Source: Chinchilla lanigera (Eukaryota > Chordata > Mammalia > Rodentia > Chinchillidae). Taken from it: a stretch of DNA of 64,000 nucleotides. A program made the translations under genes and the position numbers. The DNA lies in the NCBI RefSeq assembly GCF_000276665.1, contig NW_004955429.1, positions 6,166,088 through 6,230,087 of the forward strand, given 5' to 3'. The notes under the pieces are model-generated. The model had not been told where the DNA came from. It saw nothing but the letters and a program-made list of their open reading frames with translations, and made no database searches. How positions within the stretch are numbered: the stretch's first letter is position 1; each line of letters begins with the position of its first letter. Of this stretch, positions 34,651 to 46,030 are shown in pieces.

Positions 34651-35123
34651 TGTTAGTCAGTTCTCCATCGTTACAACAGCTATTGAAGAAAAAGCAAAGG
34701 GGGCGGGGAGCCTGGGGATATAGCTCAATGGCACAGGGCCTGCTTGGCAAGCACAAGGTGCTGAGTTTGATTTCTGGTACCAATAACAAATAAATAAATA
34801 AATAAATATAAAGAAGAAAGATATATTTTGGCTCACAGTTTTGGAGGTTTCAGCCCATGATCAGTTGCCTCCATTGGTTCTAGGTCTGTGATAGTGACAG
34901 CACATTAGAAAATAAAACCATGCTCTTCATGGACAGGAAGCAAAAGAGAAAGAGGAAGAGGCTGAGGTCCCACAAGTTCCGTCTACAGTACGTCCCCAAC
35001 AACCTGACCATCTCCACTAGGCCCCTTCTCTCAACTTCACATTTCTCAATCATACCAAAAGGGGGGGTGGTCAAACCATTTAACACATGGAATTTTGGGA
35101 GAACATTCCAGATCCAAACTACA
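34651..35123 (-). mobile_element. Younger MaLR (MT-like) LTR inside older LTR
   Basis: Plus-strand ends 'tgttagtcagttctccatcg' and 'ccagatccaaactaca', i.e. TG...CA. 'gatatattttggctcacagt' and 'actaggccccttctctcaac' match the same type as 5832-6204. It carries an ID at 34709-34800. The 110-codon frame at 34920-35252 is LTR sequence. Confidence 0.8.
34709..34800 (+). mobile_element. ID SINE inside nested LTR
   Basis: 'cctggggatatagctcaatg', 'gcctgcttggcaagcacaag', 'gagtttgatttctggtacca', then an (AAAT)n tail. Third level of nesting. Confidence 0.88.
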
Positions 35124-35159
35124 GTGAGTGCCTCATTGCTGGCTTCTCAGGAGGGAAAA

Positions 35160-35175
35160 GGTTTTGTTTGTTTTG

Positions 35176-35206
<31 letters not shown>
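35160..35206. repeat. (TTTTG)n, probable truncated B1 tail
   Basis: Eight or so TTTTG units followed by 'aagtcagggtctta', which resembles the first bases of a reverse B1; the body of the SINE is missing. Confidence 0.7.
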
Positions 35207-35208
<2 letters not shown>

Positions 35209-35404
35209 GTCAGGGTCTTAATCCTATTCAGTGGAGAACCTTCTTCACTTGATCACACTTTAAAGTGTCCACTTCTTAGCACCATCACCTTGGCCATTAA
35301 GCTTCAAACTTGAAGTTTGGAGGAGACACATGCAAACCATAGCACTGTGAATAAGAGTTGATAGATTTGAGATTTGAAAATAATCAAGAAGGTGTGGGAA
35401 AAAA

Positions 35405-35811
35405 TGATGCTTCTCAGTTTCAAATGCATTTAAGATGCTAGTCTATCTAACATCATAGCTTAGCCTAGCCCACTTTAAATGTGCTCAGAGCACTTCCATT
35501 AGCCTACAAATATAAAGTGTTTACTCTTTCATGTAACTTATCGAAAATTGTATCCAAAAGGCACTGGTAACTCAGTGTACTATACTCTAGGTTGTTTGTT
35601 CTCCTGATTGTGTGTATCACCTGGCTGACCTGGAGCTGCTGCTTGCTGCTACTCTCCTGCATCTTGAGAGAGAATCAGATGCATATCATTAGCCCAGAAG
35701 ATCCAAATTCAAAATTCACAACACAATTTTCACTAAATATGTATCTCTTTCACACCATCATAAAGTCAGAAAACCACAAGACAAGCCATTTAATATCAGG
35801 GACTGTCTGTA
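35405..35811. mobile_element. Non-autonomous Tigger-like DNA transposon
   Basis: 'ctaacatcatagcttagcct', 'gctcagagcacttccattag', 'ggtaactcagtgtactatac', 'gagctgctgcttgctgctac', 'gcatatcattagcccagaag', 'tttcacaccatcataaagtc' and 'gactgtctgta' reproduce, in order, a mammal-wide non-autonomous element I recall as Tc1/mariner-Tigger related. CpG sites of the consensus have decayed. The 139-codon frame at 35592-36011 starts in it. The exact subfamily is not assigned. Confidence 0.7.
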
Positions 35812-37459
35812 AACACATATTGTCATGTATGAAATTCTGCAAGAAAATATTTTGCATAATAAAGACAGAAATGTTGTGGGGCATTGATAATGAACTCCAT
35901 GTTTCAATGCTTATTCAAAGAAATGTGATGAGACAGTGTTGGAGGAATGGAGGAACAGCTGTTGGTCTATGTCATACATACCAAGAAAGTATCCCAAGCC
36001 ACACAGAGTGAAGCACAGCCCCTGGGTACGTCACAGTGTGACTGGTTCACAGGGCTTTCACTCCTCGGCAGCAAATCAGACCGGATTTGAATTACAGCAG
36101 ATGGCCTGCTTAACGAAGGCAGCCCCAACAGGAGGGGACATTTTTAAGAGTTAAGTGTAAGGAAGATGAGCCAAGAATTCTAAATGAGCACTGTTAAGCA
36201 CATACTTTGGGTCTAATGATGACAAGGGTTTGTGAGGATATTTTAAAACTTGGAAATACTTTCCATATTACTAGTTCTAAATACCACAATACTTCCATTT
36301 GGCAAGAAATTACCATGTTTTTAAGGTAAATATATGTGGGATAGAAGTATAAAATGCCATAGAGTTTAATAAAACCATATTGGACACTATGCCCTTGTGA
36401 TTTATTAGCTGTGACTGAAATTTCTGGAGATTATTAAAACACTGGAAGTTGTATTAAACAGTTTGTCACACAGGTGTGCTACGAATCTAGCAATTTATTG
36501 ATAATTGCCTTCCAGGCTTGGATTTATTTGTCACTTCCAATATTTTATTATGTGCTAAATGTTATAGAAATTCTTTCTAAAGACCTTCAAAGTGAAACTA
36601 AAGACATTTTTCTTTATCTTCTAAGCCTAAATCAGTTTTGTTGTTTGTTATCTGAGAGAAATGATTATTTCTGAACCATTTGGAACAGAACAAATGAATA
36701 CTGCCAAAATATTAAAAAAAATCTCAAAGTTTAAAAGAAAAAAATATTTCCTCTCCAAGGAAAAGAAAAATTCCAAGGAAAATAGATAATAGCTATTAGT
36801 GTAAAATATTTTCCCTGCTTTGTAAGAATGGGATAAAATTAATAGTCATAACTAAGAACTGAGTACTACAAGACGGAATTCAAATATTTTTGAGAGCAAT
36901 TGTAGCACTATGAAGTAGATTCTAAGTTCACTGTTTAAAAGAAGTGAGCTATTAAATACAACAATAGCCAGACATGTATGCCTGTTTTATAAGCAGAAGT
37001 AAATGCAATCCTAGAACTCCAGCTTGCGTGCAGCTACCCAAAGCCCAAATTCATATACTATCATCTCAACCTAAACGGCACTGGCTATTGAACACGATCT
37101 TTCTAGTAGTGCTTTTATGCCTGCTCAGAGCTATTAGATGTTGCTTTGATCTGGTCAATCCTTAAGGCAAGCACAGACTATTTTGTATGCTTTTCTGCCT
37201 AAAACTGCTTAACAGCCTCACAGAAAAGTCAAGGAGCTGAAAGCAGTTCTCTAAGGCAGAAGTAGAGGCAAGCAGGGCTGGGTACCATATGTATTGGTAA
37301 GATATCCTTCAGCAAGACATAAGGCTGGAAATGCTCTATAGTTAGAGGCCAGAATGGGCTAGAAAGCTGTCACCAGGGGTTCCATTTTATCCTGAGACTA
37401 CTTTAGGGCACTGAGATGGTCAGATTGGCATTTTAGAAAAAACTCTCTGGCAGCTGTCT
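35812..37459. other. Unique sequence, nothing recognised
   Basis: About 1.65 kb of moderately AT-rich DNA with no repeat or exon that I can support. Confidence 0.5.
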
Positions 37460-37475
37460 AAAGAATGTATTTGCA

Positions 37476-37581
37476 GGGGCTGGGGATTTAGCTCAGCGGC
37501 AAAGCGTCTGCCTGGCAAGCGCAAGGTCGTGAGTTCAGTTCCTGGTACCGGAGAAAAACCAAAAAAAACAAAACAAAACAA
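37476..37581 (+). mobile_element. ID SINE
   Basis: Near-consensus ID, 'tagctcagcggcaaagcgtc' and 'gtgagttcagttcctggtac'. Perfect 16-18-bp duplications, 'aaagaatgtatttgca' at 37460-37475 and again from 37582. Confidence 0.96.
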
Positions 37582-37599
37582 AAAGAATGTATTTGCAGG

Positions 37600-38039
37600 A
37601 AAATAAAACTGGAAGCCAAAAGGCAAATGAGGGGACTTTAGAAATAGACTAAGAAAGAAATGATGAGGGAATGGGATGTGTTTAAGAGATGTAGTTGCTG
37701 GGTCTGTTGCATAGTGGACTACAGATATAAGCTAAAGAAGAGATTATTTCTGAATTTGTACATGTATGATTGTAAGGAAAGTACAAAAATAACTGTTTTG
37801 GTATACTGCAGAATTCCATTTGATATACTGCAGAATTCCATTTAGGTGAATGGCATCCAGTGTCAATGCCTGTTTTTGTTGTTTCCTTGAGATTAAATAA
37901 TTTGCAAAAAGGAGAGCAGCCAAACATGGATCAGAAAGAAGAGATGATCTGTGACCCTTATGTTAGGAAATAATTTCTGGGGACAGAAGTCTCAAGAGCT
38001 CAATAAACTTTTCTGAAGGCGTTGGGAACTTTGAACCAG
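37600..38039. other. Unclassified sequence with a small tandem duplication
   Basis: No gene or repeat family recognised; see the 22-bp duplication at 37801-37845. Confidence 0.5.
37801..37845. repeat. 22-bp perfect tandem duplication
   Basis: 'tatactgcagaattccattt' occurs twice, separated by 'ga'. The identity of the two units suggests a recent slippage or assembly event. Confidence 0.9.
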
Positions 38040-38876
38040 TAACATAAAACCTGAGGAAATTTTCTCTTGAGGATATTGCTTTCAAGCCTTTAGACCCCAC
38101 ATATACACAGATGACTCAAATATTTGTATTTCCAGCTAGACTTGTCCTGTGAGGCCCCAGTCCAAATACCCAAGTGCCTACATAGGTATCTTCTGCGGAA
38201 TTATAAGTCCAAACTTATGATTATTTTCCCCCAAACATGATCTTATTCCACTGGTCTCTACCTCAAGAATTGATATTATCTACCAAGAAAGACCAGCAGT
38301 CACCCTTGATATGTCCTTTGATGCCTGTCATTCCCAGCAGCCTATCAATCATAATCTTGCCTCCTAACTATCTCTTGAATTCATCTAAATCTCTCCACTC
38401 TGAGCACCTAATATCCGCACTCCACAACTCAAGCGATAGCAATTCTCATAAGTAATTGCCGTACATAGAGAAGCCTCCTGAAGTTGGGTAGGTTGTGGTC
38501 CTGTTACTGTAGCTATCCTAGTGACATTATTGGCTATTGTCTGACTACTACAATGGCCTCCCAATACTGTTTCTCTGTCTCTTCTGGCCCAGTTGAATCT
38601 GTGCTTCAATACTGCAGACAAATTTGAAAATCTAAATCTAACTCTGCGTCCCTTCTGGTTAAGACCCTGTGTTGTCTTTCATTGCTTTTAAAATAAAGCC
38701 TCAAGTTTTTAATGTGTTCTAGCAGGCTTTGCATGGTCCTGGCCCTATTTACCCAAACCTCATTCGTATCATTTTCCCCGGGCTGTTTATGATCCATTCA
38801 CACATGTATTCTTTCAGTCCCTGCTTACCCAAGGATTTGTATTTGCCTAGTTAATCCCTTATGCTCTGTATCAGTT

Positions 38877-39700
38877 AGCTATTGCAGCCAATCAGCACTG
38901 CAAAATTCAATCTTAAAATAGCAAACAGTGATCACAGCTTATAGATCTAGGAGGCCACTGGATGGCTCAGCTGCTTACAGCCAAGCTTCGCTGATCTTAG
39001 CTGGGGTTGAACACTTAGCAGGGTAGCTGTAGCCTGGCTGGTGCTGGATGGCCTTACTCCTGTCTGGCATTACAGGCTGTTTGGTAAGGTGTCAAGGGCA
39101 ACTGTACTATGCATCTCTTACCATCCAGCAGCCTAACTCAAATTATTGCTATAGCAGCATCAGGATTTTCAGGGAGTGAGTGATCACGCACAAAGCCTTG
39201 TGAGGCCCATGCTCAACACTGACTCAGTATCACTCCTACGTTCTCTTGCCGAAAGTAAGTCAGGCCAGATAGAAAGGGTCATGAAGTAGATTCTCCGGAT
39301 AAGAACCATTGCCATCTGGGATGTGGGAAAAGAGAAGGGAAAGAAGGAGAAATTTTGTATGTATGTATATACAGGATAGTTAACATGGTTGTTCTTCTGT
39401 CTTCTATTTCTATGCTGAAAGAAACTGTCAATGAGTCTTTGGTTGACCAGTATTGCATGTTTATATCTGTTTTCATGAGAAGCCACTTTGAAGATATCAA
39501 TATGTAATACAACCACCATTGTTAATTCCCTACCACTTTGTTTGTAACTCTGTGTTGTCTGTATTGTGCTTGTGATATGTTGTAAAATGTTGTATGTCTG
39601 TTAATGTTTCCCTCCTTTTATCTTTAAAATAAAAAAAAAAAAAAGAACCATTGCCATGGAACTGTGTAGAAAACAGAAATAACTGGGGCATTTTTTGCAA
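38877..39700 (-). mobile_element. MLT1 LTR inside L2, itself interrupted
   Basis: Plus-strand start 'tgtatcagttagctattgca' is the reverse of the typical MLT1 end. 'gcttcgctgatcttagctgg' and 'actgactcagtatcactcct' follow. After the L1 insert at 39316-39642 the LTR appears to resume briefly. The right end is uncertain. Confidence 0.68.
39316..39642 (+). mobile_element. 5'-truncated L1 3' UTR insertion
   Basis: 327 bp with perfect 15-bp duplications 'aagaaccattgccat' at 39301-39315 and 39643-39657. It starts in the purine-rich part of an L1 3' UTR and ends 'atctttaaaataaaaaaaaa'. It shares 'agaagccactttgaagata' with 1247-1507. A textbook target-primed reverse transcription product. Confidence 0.93.
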
Positions 39701-40057
39701 TCAGTCTACTACATAATCTTTTAGACACTGGCTCAAGATAATTTTCTTCAGGGAGGCCTTTCATAAGCTTCTTGCATAGATTAAACCCCTGCTGTTAGGT
39801 GCTCCATCTGTGAACCACTACTTCATAGCACTTGTCATAGCCAGAGTTCACCATGTATTTGTGTGGTAATTTGCTTAAAATATGTTTCTCTCCCTCCATA
39901 TACCTCTTCTCCAAGACTTGGAGGTCAAGAAAAGGTCAGTGTCTCTTTGTGCTCACTATGGTATTCCTAGCTTCTGGCACAGACTAGGCACTCCTTAAAT
40001 GTTTATTTAATAAATGATTTCACTTCTCATTGTGGTATTTTCAGAAGATTCTCTGTC

Positions 40058-40107
40058 TCACACACACTCACACACACACTCACACACACAGGCGTGCGCG
40101 CGCACGG
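40058..40107. repeat. CA-rich microsatellite ending in alternating CG
   Basis: CACACACTCA units followed by 'ggcgtgcgcgcgcacgg': alternating purine-pyrimidine DNA, including rare clustered CpG, able in principle to form Z-DNA. Confidence 0.9.
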
Positions 40108-42034
40108 AGCTATTACAAAAAGGGAAAGGATTCCATTTCACATTTGTTGAATATGAGATGCCCAGGAAACATGCATGTTTCTAACGCTTGGGAGAGAGCC
40201 CAAGATTAGAAAGTCCTATTTGGCTGTTCACAGTGGGTGCAGTGGTAGGAATTTCAGCCATAGAAGAAGAAAGCAGGCAAGGTAAGAAGAGAAGGCTGAA
40301 TACAGAACCAGGAAGACAGTGATGTTTAAGAGCCAAAAGGTACAGGCAAGGTGAGGAACAGAGAGAAAGCTCAGAGAAATGAAAGCAGAAGTAGGAACAA
40401 GCCACTGTCAGAAGTTAAAGGAGGCGAGTTTCCAGAAGGAGGAAGTGGCCCATAGCCTCGAGGCAGCGAAGAATCTAGCTGATAAGGCGCAAGAATGACT
40501 CATTGCAAAATGACCTAAGCTGTTAATGTTATGAATTTTGTGGAAGGGTTATTTCCCATCATGTGCACGTTCAAAAATTCTTAGATCGAACGTTGCATTA
40601 ATTGCAAGAAGGCAACTTCTAAGCACTGCAGTCCACAAACTGTCCGTTTTGTAGACGAACTGCTACTGTGCATAAGTAAGACCTATTCAAATGTCTGTCT
40701 CCTCCCCAGGAGGCTGTTTAGTCTCTCACTTACATGTATGTGTGAAAATAGTTATTTTGGTAACTTTTACTGCCATTCATGTCAGTAAAAAAATAACAGT
40801 ATAGCATAAGTATAATTTGTTCCCATATTCCACTTAAGCTTATGATAAAATAAATTAAATATCACTGTGTCAAAATACTTCTAGGAACAAATATATTTTT
40901 AAAACAACACGACTATCTAATAAAGCGAACAGGACACATTAGCTCCCTACCACTAAGGGAAGACATTGCTATCAAACCTGACACAAATTCATTGTCTTGT
41001 TAAATAAGAGTTGGCTATTGAAATGATCAACTGAACCACGTATAGCATTTCCCTGGGTTGTATCTTTTCACAGAATTATAGTACCTTAAAAAAAAAAATC
41101 AAAAGGTAGGGAAATATAAGCAAAAAATAGTGAATGTAGCAAGTATTAAAGATACCCATCTCTTCCTTCATAGTGTCTTTCTGATGTTTAGGTAATTGTA
41201 ACCACAATTGCTGGGCAGTCGCCTCATTAAAATCTTTCAAAATTTGTTTTATTAAAAGGCTTTCAGATCTATTCATGATATTTTTAATAGAATTGACCTA
41301 TACCAATAAAGGATATGTAATGAAAGAAAAATACACTGACCTTTGCCTATAATCAGTTAGGCACATAAATTTTTTAAATAATTTCCTATAATTGAGACTC
41401 TAACTAAAAATTGGGTACTTTTATTTGCTATTTGTACCTTTTTGTTGTGTGTCTATTCTTGCCATAGGTGTGTTCCTGTAAAGAGAATCCACAATTTTAC
41501 TGCCAAAATATAATTTAGAGAGTTTAATAAAAATGAGGTTAATTTTTTCTCCAGACCACCTATTATACAAACAAGACGTGAGCCTTCAGAAGATTAAATA
41601 ATTTGCCAAAAATTACAAAGGGCTAAAAGCAAAACTAAAACTAGACCTTAAGTTTCACATTCCCTGTTTTCCTCACCCTACCATATGTATATGAATAGTA
41701 ATAGGTAAGTAAAATTTAAAAATTGAATGTTATTTTAATCTAATTGAAGAATTTATTATCTAAGAATATCTTTTTTTAAAAAGCTTCATAATATTAACAA
41801 TTTTTATGTCACTTTATAGTTGTTTTGTTGCTGCTTTTTTTTTAACAAGGCACACCAGTAGATTATATATTATTTGTATTTCAGAATGGCTTATTGGAAC
41901 ACAATTCAATATTTATATTAAACTGCAGATTCTGTAGCATAATTTAACGATAACGTTAGTGAGAGCTTGGTGTTACATTTTGGTAAGTAATTCTCCATAC
42001 CTTTGTAATGTTAGTCTTTTAGAGAATGGATAAA
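40108..42034. other. AT-rich unique sequence
   Basis: About 1.9 kb with no gene or named repeat. Small frames at 40181-40405 and 41076-41276 are unsupported. Confidence 0.5.
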
Positions 42035-42507
42035 TTATAAAAGTAGCCACAAATCCACTCTACTCTTGCATTCACAGCCTTGTGAAGTGACTTCGAAGTT
42101 AACCCAAGGTTGGCCATGTAACTTTGGCCAATGGGACATCCACACACATGACCCAAGTAGGGACTTGAAAACCATTTGCACACTGGTACCTGCTCTCTTG
42201 CAGCTCCTGGAAACTTCCACCACCACAGGGGAAAGCATGGGATTGTGTACTGGAAAAATGAGAGACGACGGGAGGTAATGTGTTTCCAATTGAGAAATGA
42301 GCATTCCCAGCAGAACCTCCCGTACTGACTAACCCCCACTGTCTCTAAAGCTGGCCACAAACCACTGGATGAGCCCACCTGAGCAGAACTGCCCAGGTAA
42401 TCTCAGTGCAAAGTGCTGATTGACAAGCTCATAACGTAAAAAGTTATTGTTTTGAAGCCACTAAGTTATGGAATCATTTGTTACACAATGAACGGTAACT
42501 AGTCCTG
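42035..42507 (+). mobile_element. MLT1-like LTR
   Basis: 'aactttggccaatgggacat' in the middle and 'gttattgttttgaagccact' 'aagttatggaatcatttgtt' near the end are typical of MLT1-group LTR 3' ends. Overlapping antisense frames at 42019-42378 and 42035-42304 are within it. The left edge is uncertain. Confidence 0.6.
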
Positions 42508-44709
42508 GGCAGTCGGGGGTGGCCTTCAGATATATATTTTTAATGTTTGGCAAATGAGATTAAATTGGAAAGTAAAGAACTTCATCTATCTTCTCTAATA
42601 TATGAAACCGAAACATGGTGATGGCCCATAATTTTTATATAATAAAGATTTTTTAAATCTAAATAGCAAAGGTACCGGCTATTCTCTAATTACTGTTCTG
42701 TAATGGCTTTAGGTGACCTGAGATACTGTAGTTCTGTCAGATTATTAAAATCTGATTTGGATATTGGTATTCTGATTGCTATCATAACTAAAAATTCTAA
42801 ATAATCTAGTGTATAGCTAGGTTGTGAAGCAAAGGGAATGCTTCCTTAATTGAGAGATATGTTGCTACACATAAAGTGATTAGATTTTAGTTTTTATTGC
42901 TCTTAAATTAGAATACCAATATGTATAGAGGATTTTCCTTTCTGACATTTTGAGTATTCTAGAATATACATTCAACTGGTCCCCAACTTGTACTGGTTAG
43001 ATTTATGATTTTTTACTTTACAATTTTACAAAAGCAATATGCATTCAATAGAAACAATACTTCCAAATGTGCATGTTATGTCTTCCCAGGTTAGCAATCC
43101 AACTTTCTCGTGATGCTGGGTAGCAGCAGTAGTCAGCCATAAGATGATCAAGGAAAATAATGAAAACTCTACTATTTACTTGTGGCTAAATTACATTGTA
43201 ATAAATGCAATTTTTTACTTCAATATATTCAGCTTATGATGAGTTCATCAGAACACAAGTCTACCGTCATAAATTGAGGAGCTTCAGTATATTCTATTTA
43301 TCTTTTCAAGGGCTTAGTCTTGAAGAATCCATAAAAGTCTAAATGTCACTGATTTTCATTTCTTTTAAATAGTAAACATTGTCAAGGCAGTAACAATGTA
43401 AATTAGCAAGGATTTAATCATAGGATATCTATCTGTAGCCATTCTACATTACATTTGGAATAATTTTACACACCAAATTTTCACCCTCTGTTTATCACAC
43501 AGGGCCACTTCTCTGTTAAGTAACAATGCCAAATTTCTTGATATTTCTAAAATTTAGCTGAACAATTGCCTAATACCTATCCAGAGTCATCATTTAACTG
43601 GACAAGCAGGTCTCATGATAGTATACCCTCCAGATGGAGGAAAATATCCACATTTGTAACAGAATGTTTAAGATTTGGCATTCTTGTACTCGTTCTTAAA
43701 TTTTTGGCAAAAGTTATAAAATTTGTGGGTGTACACAAAAGCACTGGGTGAACCTAAGCTTTGAGGTCGGATGGATTTTTTTTTCCCCTGTGTTAACAAA
43801 CAGGGCACAATGCAGTATCCACTGGGCGAGAAGTGAGAGCTTTCAAGGTGAGAAGTCACATCTCTGAAGCACAGCATCCAGAAGAGCATCAGGCTGAGGT
43901 GGGGTGGTTCCAGAAGAGTATCAGGCTCAGAGGGACCCAACACCAGGAGCAAAGGGATGTGTCCTGAGTTGATCCTCAGGGAGATAAACTGAGGAATTGT
44001 ATGAGGAAGAGTCCTCACACTTAAGTTCCTTCTTTGTCATCCTGTTTTGTTTAGCAGTGCATAACATTGTGTTTAAGCTCAGAACAGAGCAGAAAGTGTG
44101 TATGCGTTTGACCTAGAAATCATGCTTAAGATACATGGTTAAACTCTGGAGGGAAATTGCATGCCATATGGCAAGCTACTGGCACCCTTCATGCAGCATT
44201 CCTCCCATAATCGCTAGGGAGAAGCTCCTGCAATCAGAACTGGCATCTACAGGTGAGCATGAATTATCAATGACAAAGGGAGGGAAGAGGGGGAATCAAT
44301 ACTCCAACTCCATCTCTTTCGTTCCTCTGATCTCCAGGGAAGGCTCCTCACTTGCCAAACACAATCGCAAGTCAGAGAACAAGGGAGCCCACTGATGGGA
44401 TCCATAAAGATCAGCTTCTCAGGGAAGAATGGAGCAGATAAAGTGAAGGGAGTGCGTGGAAAAGGAAATAGAAGCTGTCAGGATCAAGTATACAGGTTAA
44501 ATTTCTATCACTGCATTGTAAGGTTCCTAATATTTCTAAACCATGTGAACAGCAACAATGAAAGAAAAAAATAGACTAAAGCAAATGCTTGATCAGTCCA
44601 ACGTTACGGCATGTTGTAAAGACAGTGAAATCATTCCTTCTATCCCTGTACTTACAACCCTTTATAAATGATATTCTGCTGTTCTCTGCAACTCTCTGAG
44701 TTTTCTTCT
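42508..44709. other. Mostly unique, AT-rich; possible old repeat at 44095-44465
   Basis: No gene. The 44300-44450 part ('ctgatctccagggaaggctc', 'gcccactgatgggatccata') resembles a common mammalian repeat that I cannot name. A short imperfect duplication ('ccagaagag.atcaggct') lies at about 43879 and 43910. Confidence 0.45.
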
Positions 44710-45062
44710 TCTCTGTGCTGCAACTCCAGGCTGGTTGGCTTCATAGAATGATGCAGAAGTGATGTTATGAGACTTCCAACTTAGGCCTCAAGATGTTCCA
44801 CAGCTTCCACTACCACCCTTCCTGGAGTCCTGCTACTGATGAGGCCCAGGCGAGGCCCCTGGAGCAGAAGAGGTCATGGAGAAAGAGGTCCAGCTGAGCC
44901 ACCAGGTGGCCTGAGTGATCTGAGGGAGGACCAGCAGAAAAACCCCCAGCCAAGCCAAGCCCAGCGTGCTGACCCACTGAAATACTAAGCAAGAAAGGAG
45001 GCTGCTGTAAGCCGCTGATGTTTGGAATGGTTTCTTATGCAATAACATACAACTAATGAATA
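44710..45062 (+). mobile_element. MLT1 LTR
   Basis: 'atgcagaagtgatgttatga', 'gacttccaacttaggcctca', 'ctgacccactgaaatactaa', 'gctgtaagccgctgatgttt', 'gcaataacatacaactaatg' follow MLT1 in order. Confidence 0.82.
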
Positions 45063-45104
45063 ATGCCAAAGTACATTTCAATGACAAACAGAAAACAAAC
45101 CCTC

Positions 45105-45272
45105 GGGCAGGGCATGGTGGTGCATGCCTGTAATCCCAGCACTCAGCAGGCTGAGGCAGGAGGATCCTTGGAGACCAGCCTGCACTACAAAGTGAGCTCA
45201 AGGCCAGCCTGAACTGCATAGTGAGACCCTGTCTCAAAAAAAGGCCAAACAAACAAACAAACAAACAAACCA
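45105..45272 (+). mobile_element. B1 SINE
   Basis: 'gggcagggcatggtggtgca' to 'gaccctgtctcaaaaaaagg' with duplicated 'gaccagcctgcactacaaag' / 'ggccagcctgaactgcatag', then a CAAA-repeat tail. The 151-codon antisense frame at 44833-45288 spans this SINE and the MLT1 and is not a gene. Confidence 0.95.
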
Positions 45273-45434
45273 AGATTGCTGTTTGCAAGAGTTATAAAAA
45301 GCAAAAGGACATAGCTAGTTGGAAATAAAAGGACAAGAAATACCATGCTAGCCAGAAATCAATATCAAGAATATGAAAAATTAGAAAGTGTAGAAACAGT
45401 CTGAAAATAAAGGATATTTTAAACTGATAAAATG

Positions 45435-45550
45435 GGGCTGGGGATTTAGCTCAGTGGCAAAAGCGCCTGCCTGGCAAGCGCAAGGTCGTGAGTTCGGTTC
45501 CCGGTACCGGAGAAAAACCAAAAAAATAAAAAATAAAAAATAAAAAAAAT
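45435..45550 (+). mobile_element. ID SINE
   Basis: Closest to the local consensus: 'tagctcagtggcaaaagcgc', 'gtgagttcggttcccggtac', tail of (A)nT units. Perfect 14-bp duplications 'aaactgataaaatg' at 45421-45434 and 45551-45564. Confidence 0.97.
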
Positions 45551-45603
45551 AAACTGATAAAATGTACATTTCACCAGAAATATGCACAAGTCATGAATCT
45601 TCA

Positions 45604-45669
45604 TGTACTATGTCAAAATATATAAGTAAAAACTTATGTACTATGTCAAAATATGTAAGTAAAAACTTT
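45604..45669. repeat. 33-bp tandem duplication
   Basis: Two adjacent 33-bp units, each with 'tgtactatgtcaaaatat' and 'aagtaaaaactt', differing at one or two positions. Confidence 0.88.
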
Positions 45670-45936
45670 TTGGTATAAAAAGAAACTTGATGAAACATCC
45701 TAGAAGTAAACACATTTTAAAATAAGTAAAATTAGAGGATTAAACTTATATACTTAATAAATTTAATTGAAGAACTATTTTTAAGAAGGTCTGTACAGAA
45801 TATATGCAAAAATGTAATACATTTTCTTATGGCTCTTAATTTTTGTTATTTCCAACCCAAGCTCAGAGAATAGAGTAATGTAACAGCATGTACCTTCCAC
45901 TAGGATTTTTTCAAGGTTAATTTCTTTGTTTAGATC

Positions 45937-46030
45937 TTTTTTTTTTTTTTTTCGGTATAGGGAATCAAACTCACAACCTCACGCTTGGGCAGGCAGGCAC
46001 TGTGCCACTGAGCTATATCCCTGATTAGAT
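45937..46030 (-). mobile_element. ID SINE
   Basis: Reverse ID: T-run, 'cggtatagggaatcaaactc', 'acaacctcacgcttgggcag', 'ccactgagctatatccctga'. Short flanking 'ttagat' on both sides. Confidence 0.9.

Larger units (their letters stand above)
34514..35344 (-). mobile_element. Older MaLR LTR split by a younger LTR
   Basis: Left part (34514-34650) has 'agttatttataaagaacaga' and 'tcctcacagttgggaagttc'; right part (35124-35344) has 'caccttggccattaagcttc' and ends 'gcaaaccatagca'. Both halves follow one minus-strand MLT1/MST-like consensus and are separated by the LTR at 34651-35123. A TTTTG repeat lies in the right half. Confidence 0.75.
38040..40022 (+). mobile_element. L2 LINE, long copy interrupted by MLT1
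   Basis: Left part 38040-38876: 'agatgactcaaatatttgta', 'tgcctcctaactatctcttg', 'tactacaatggcctcccaat', 'caggctttgcatggtcctgg'. Right part about 39700-40022: 'cttcagggaggcctttcata', 'cttctggcacagactaggca', 'aatgtttatttaataaatga'. Both follow the L2 consensus 5' to 3' and are separated by an MLT1 with its own insertion. A stretch near 38400-38510 does not fit and may be another insert. Confidence 0.8.

Noticed and set aside
35160..35206. Regular TTTTG array as a CRISPR-like repeat
   Set aside because: No spacers; it is a SINE-tail microsatellite in mammalian DNA.
44833..45288. 151-codon antisense frame
   Set aside because: It runs through a B1 SINE and an MLT1 LTR; its first third is translated SINE sequence.
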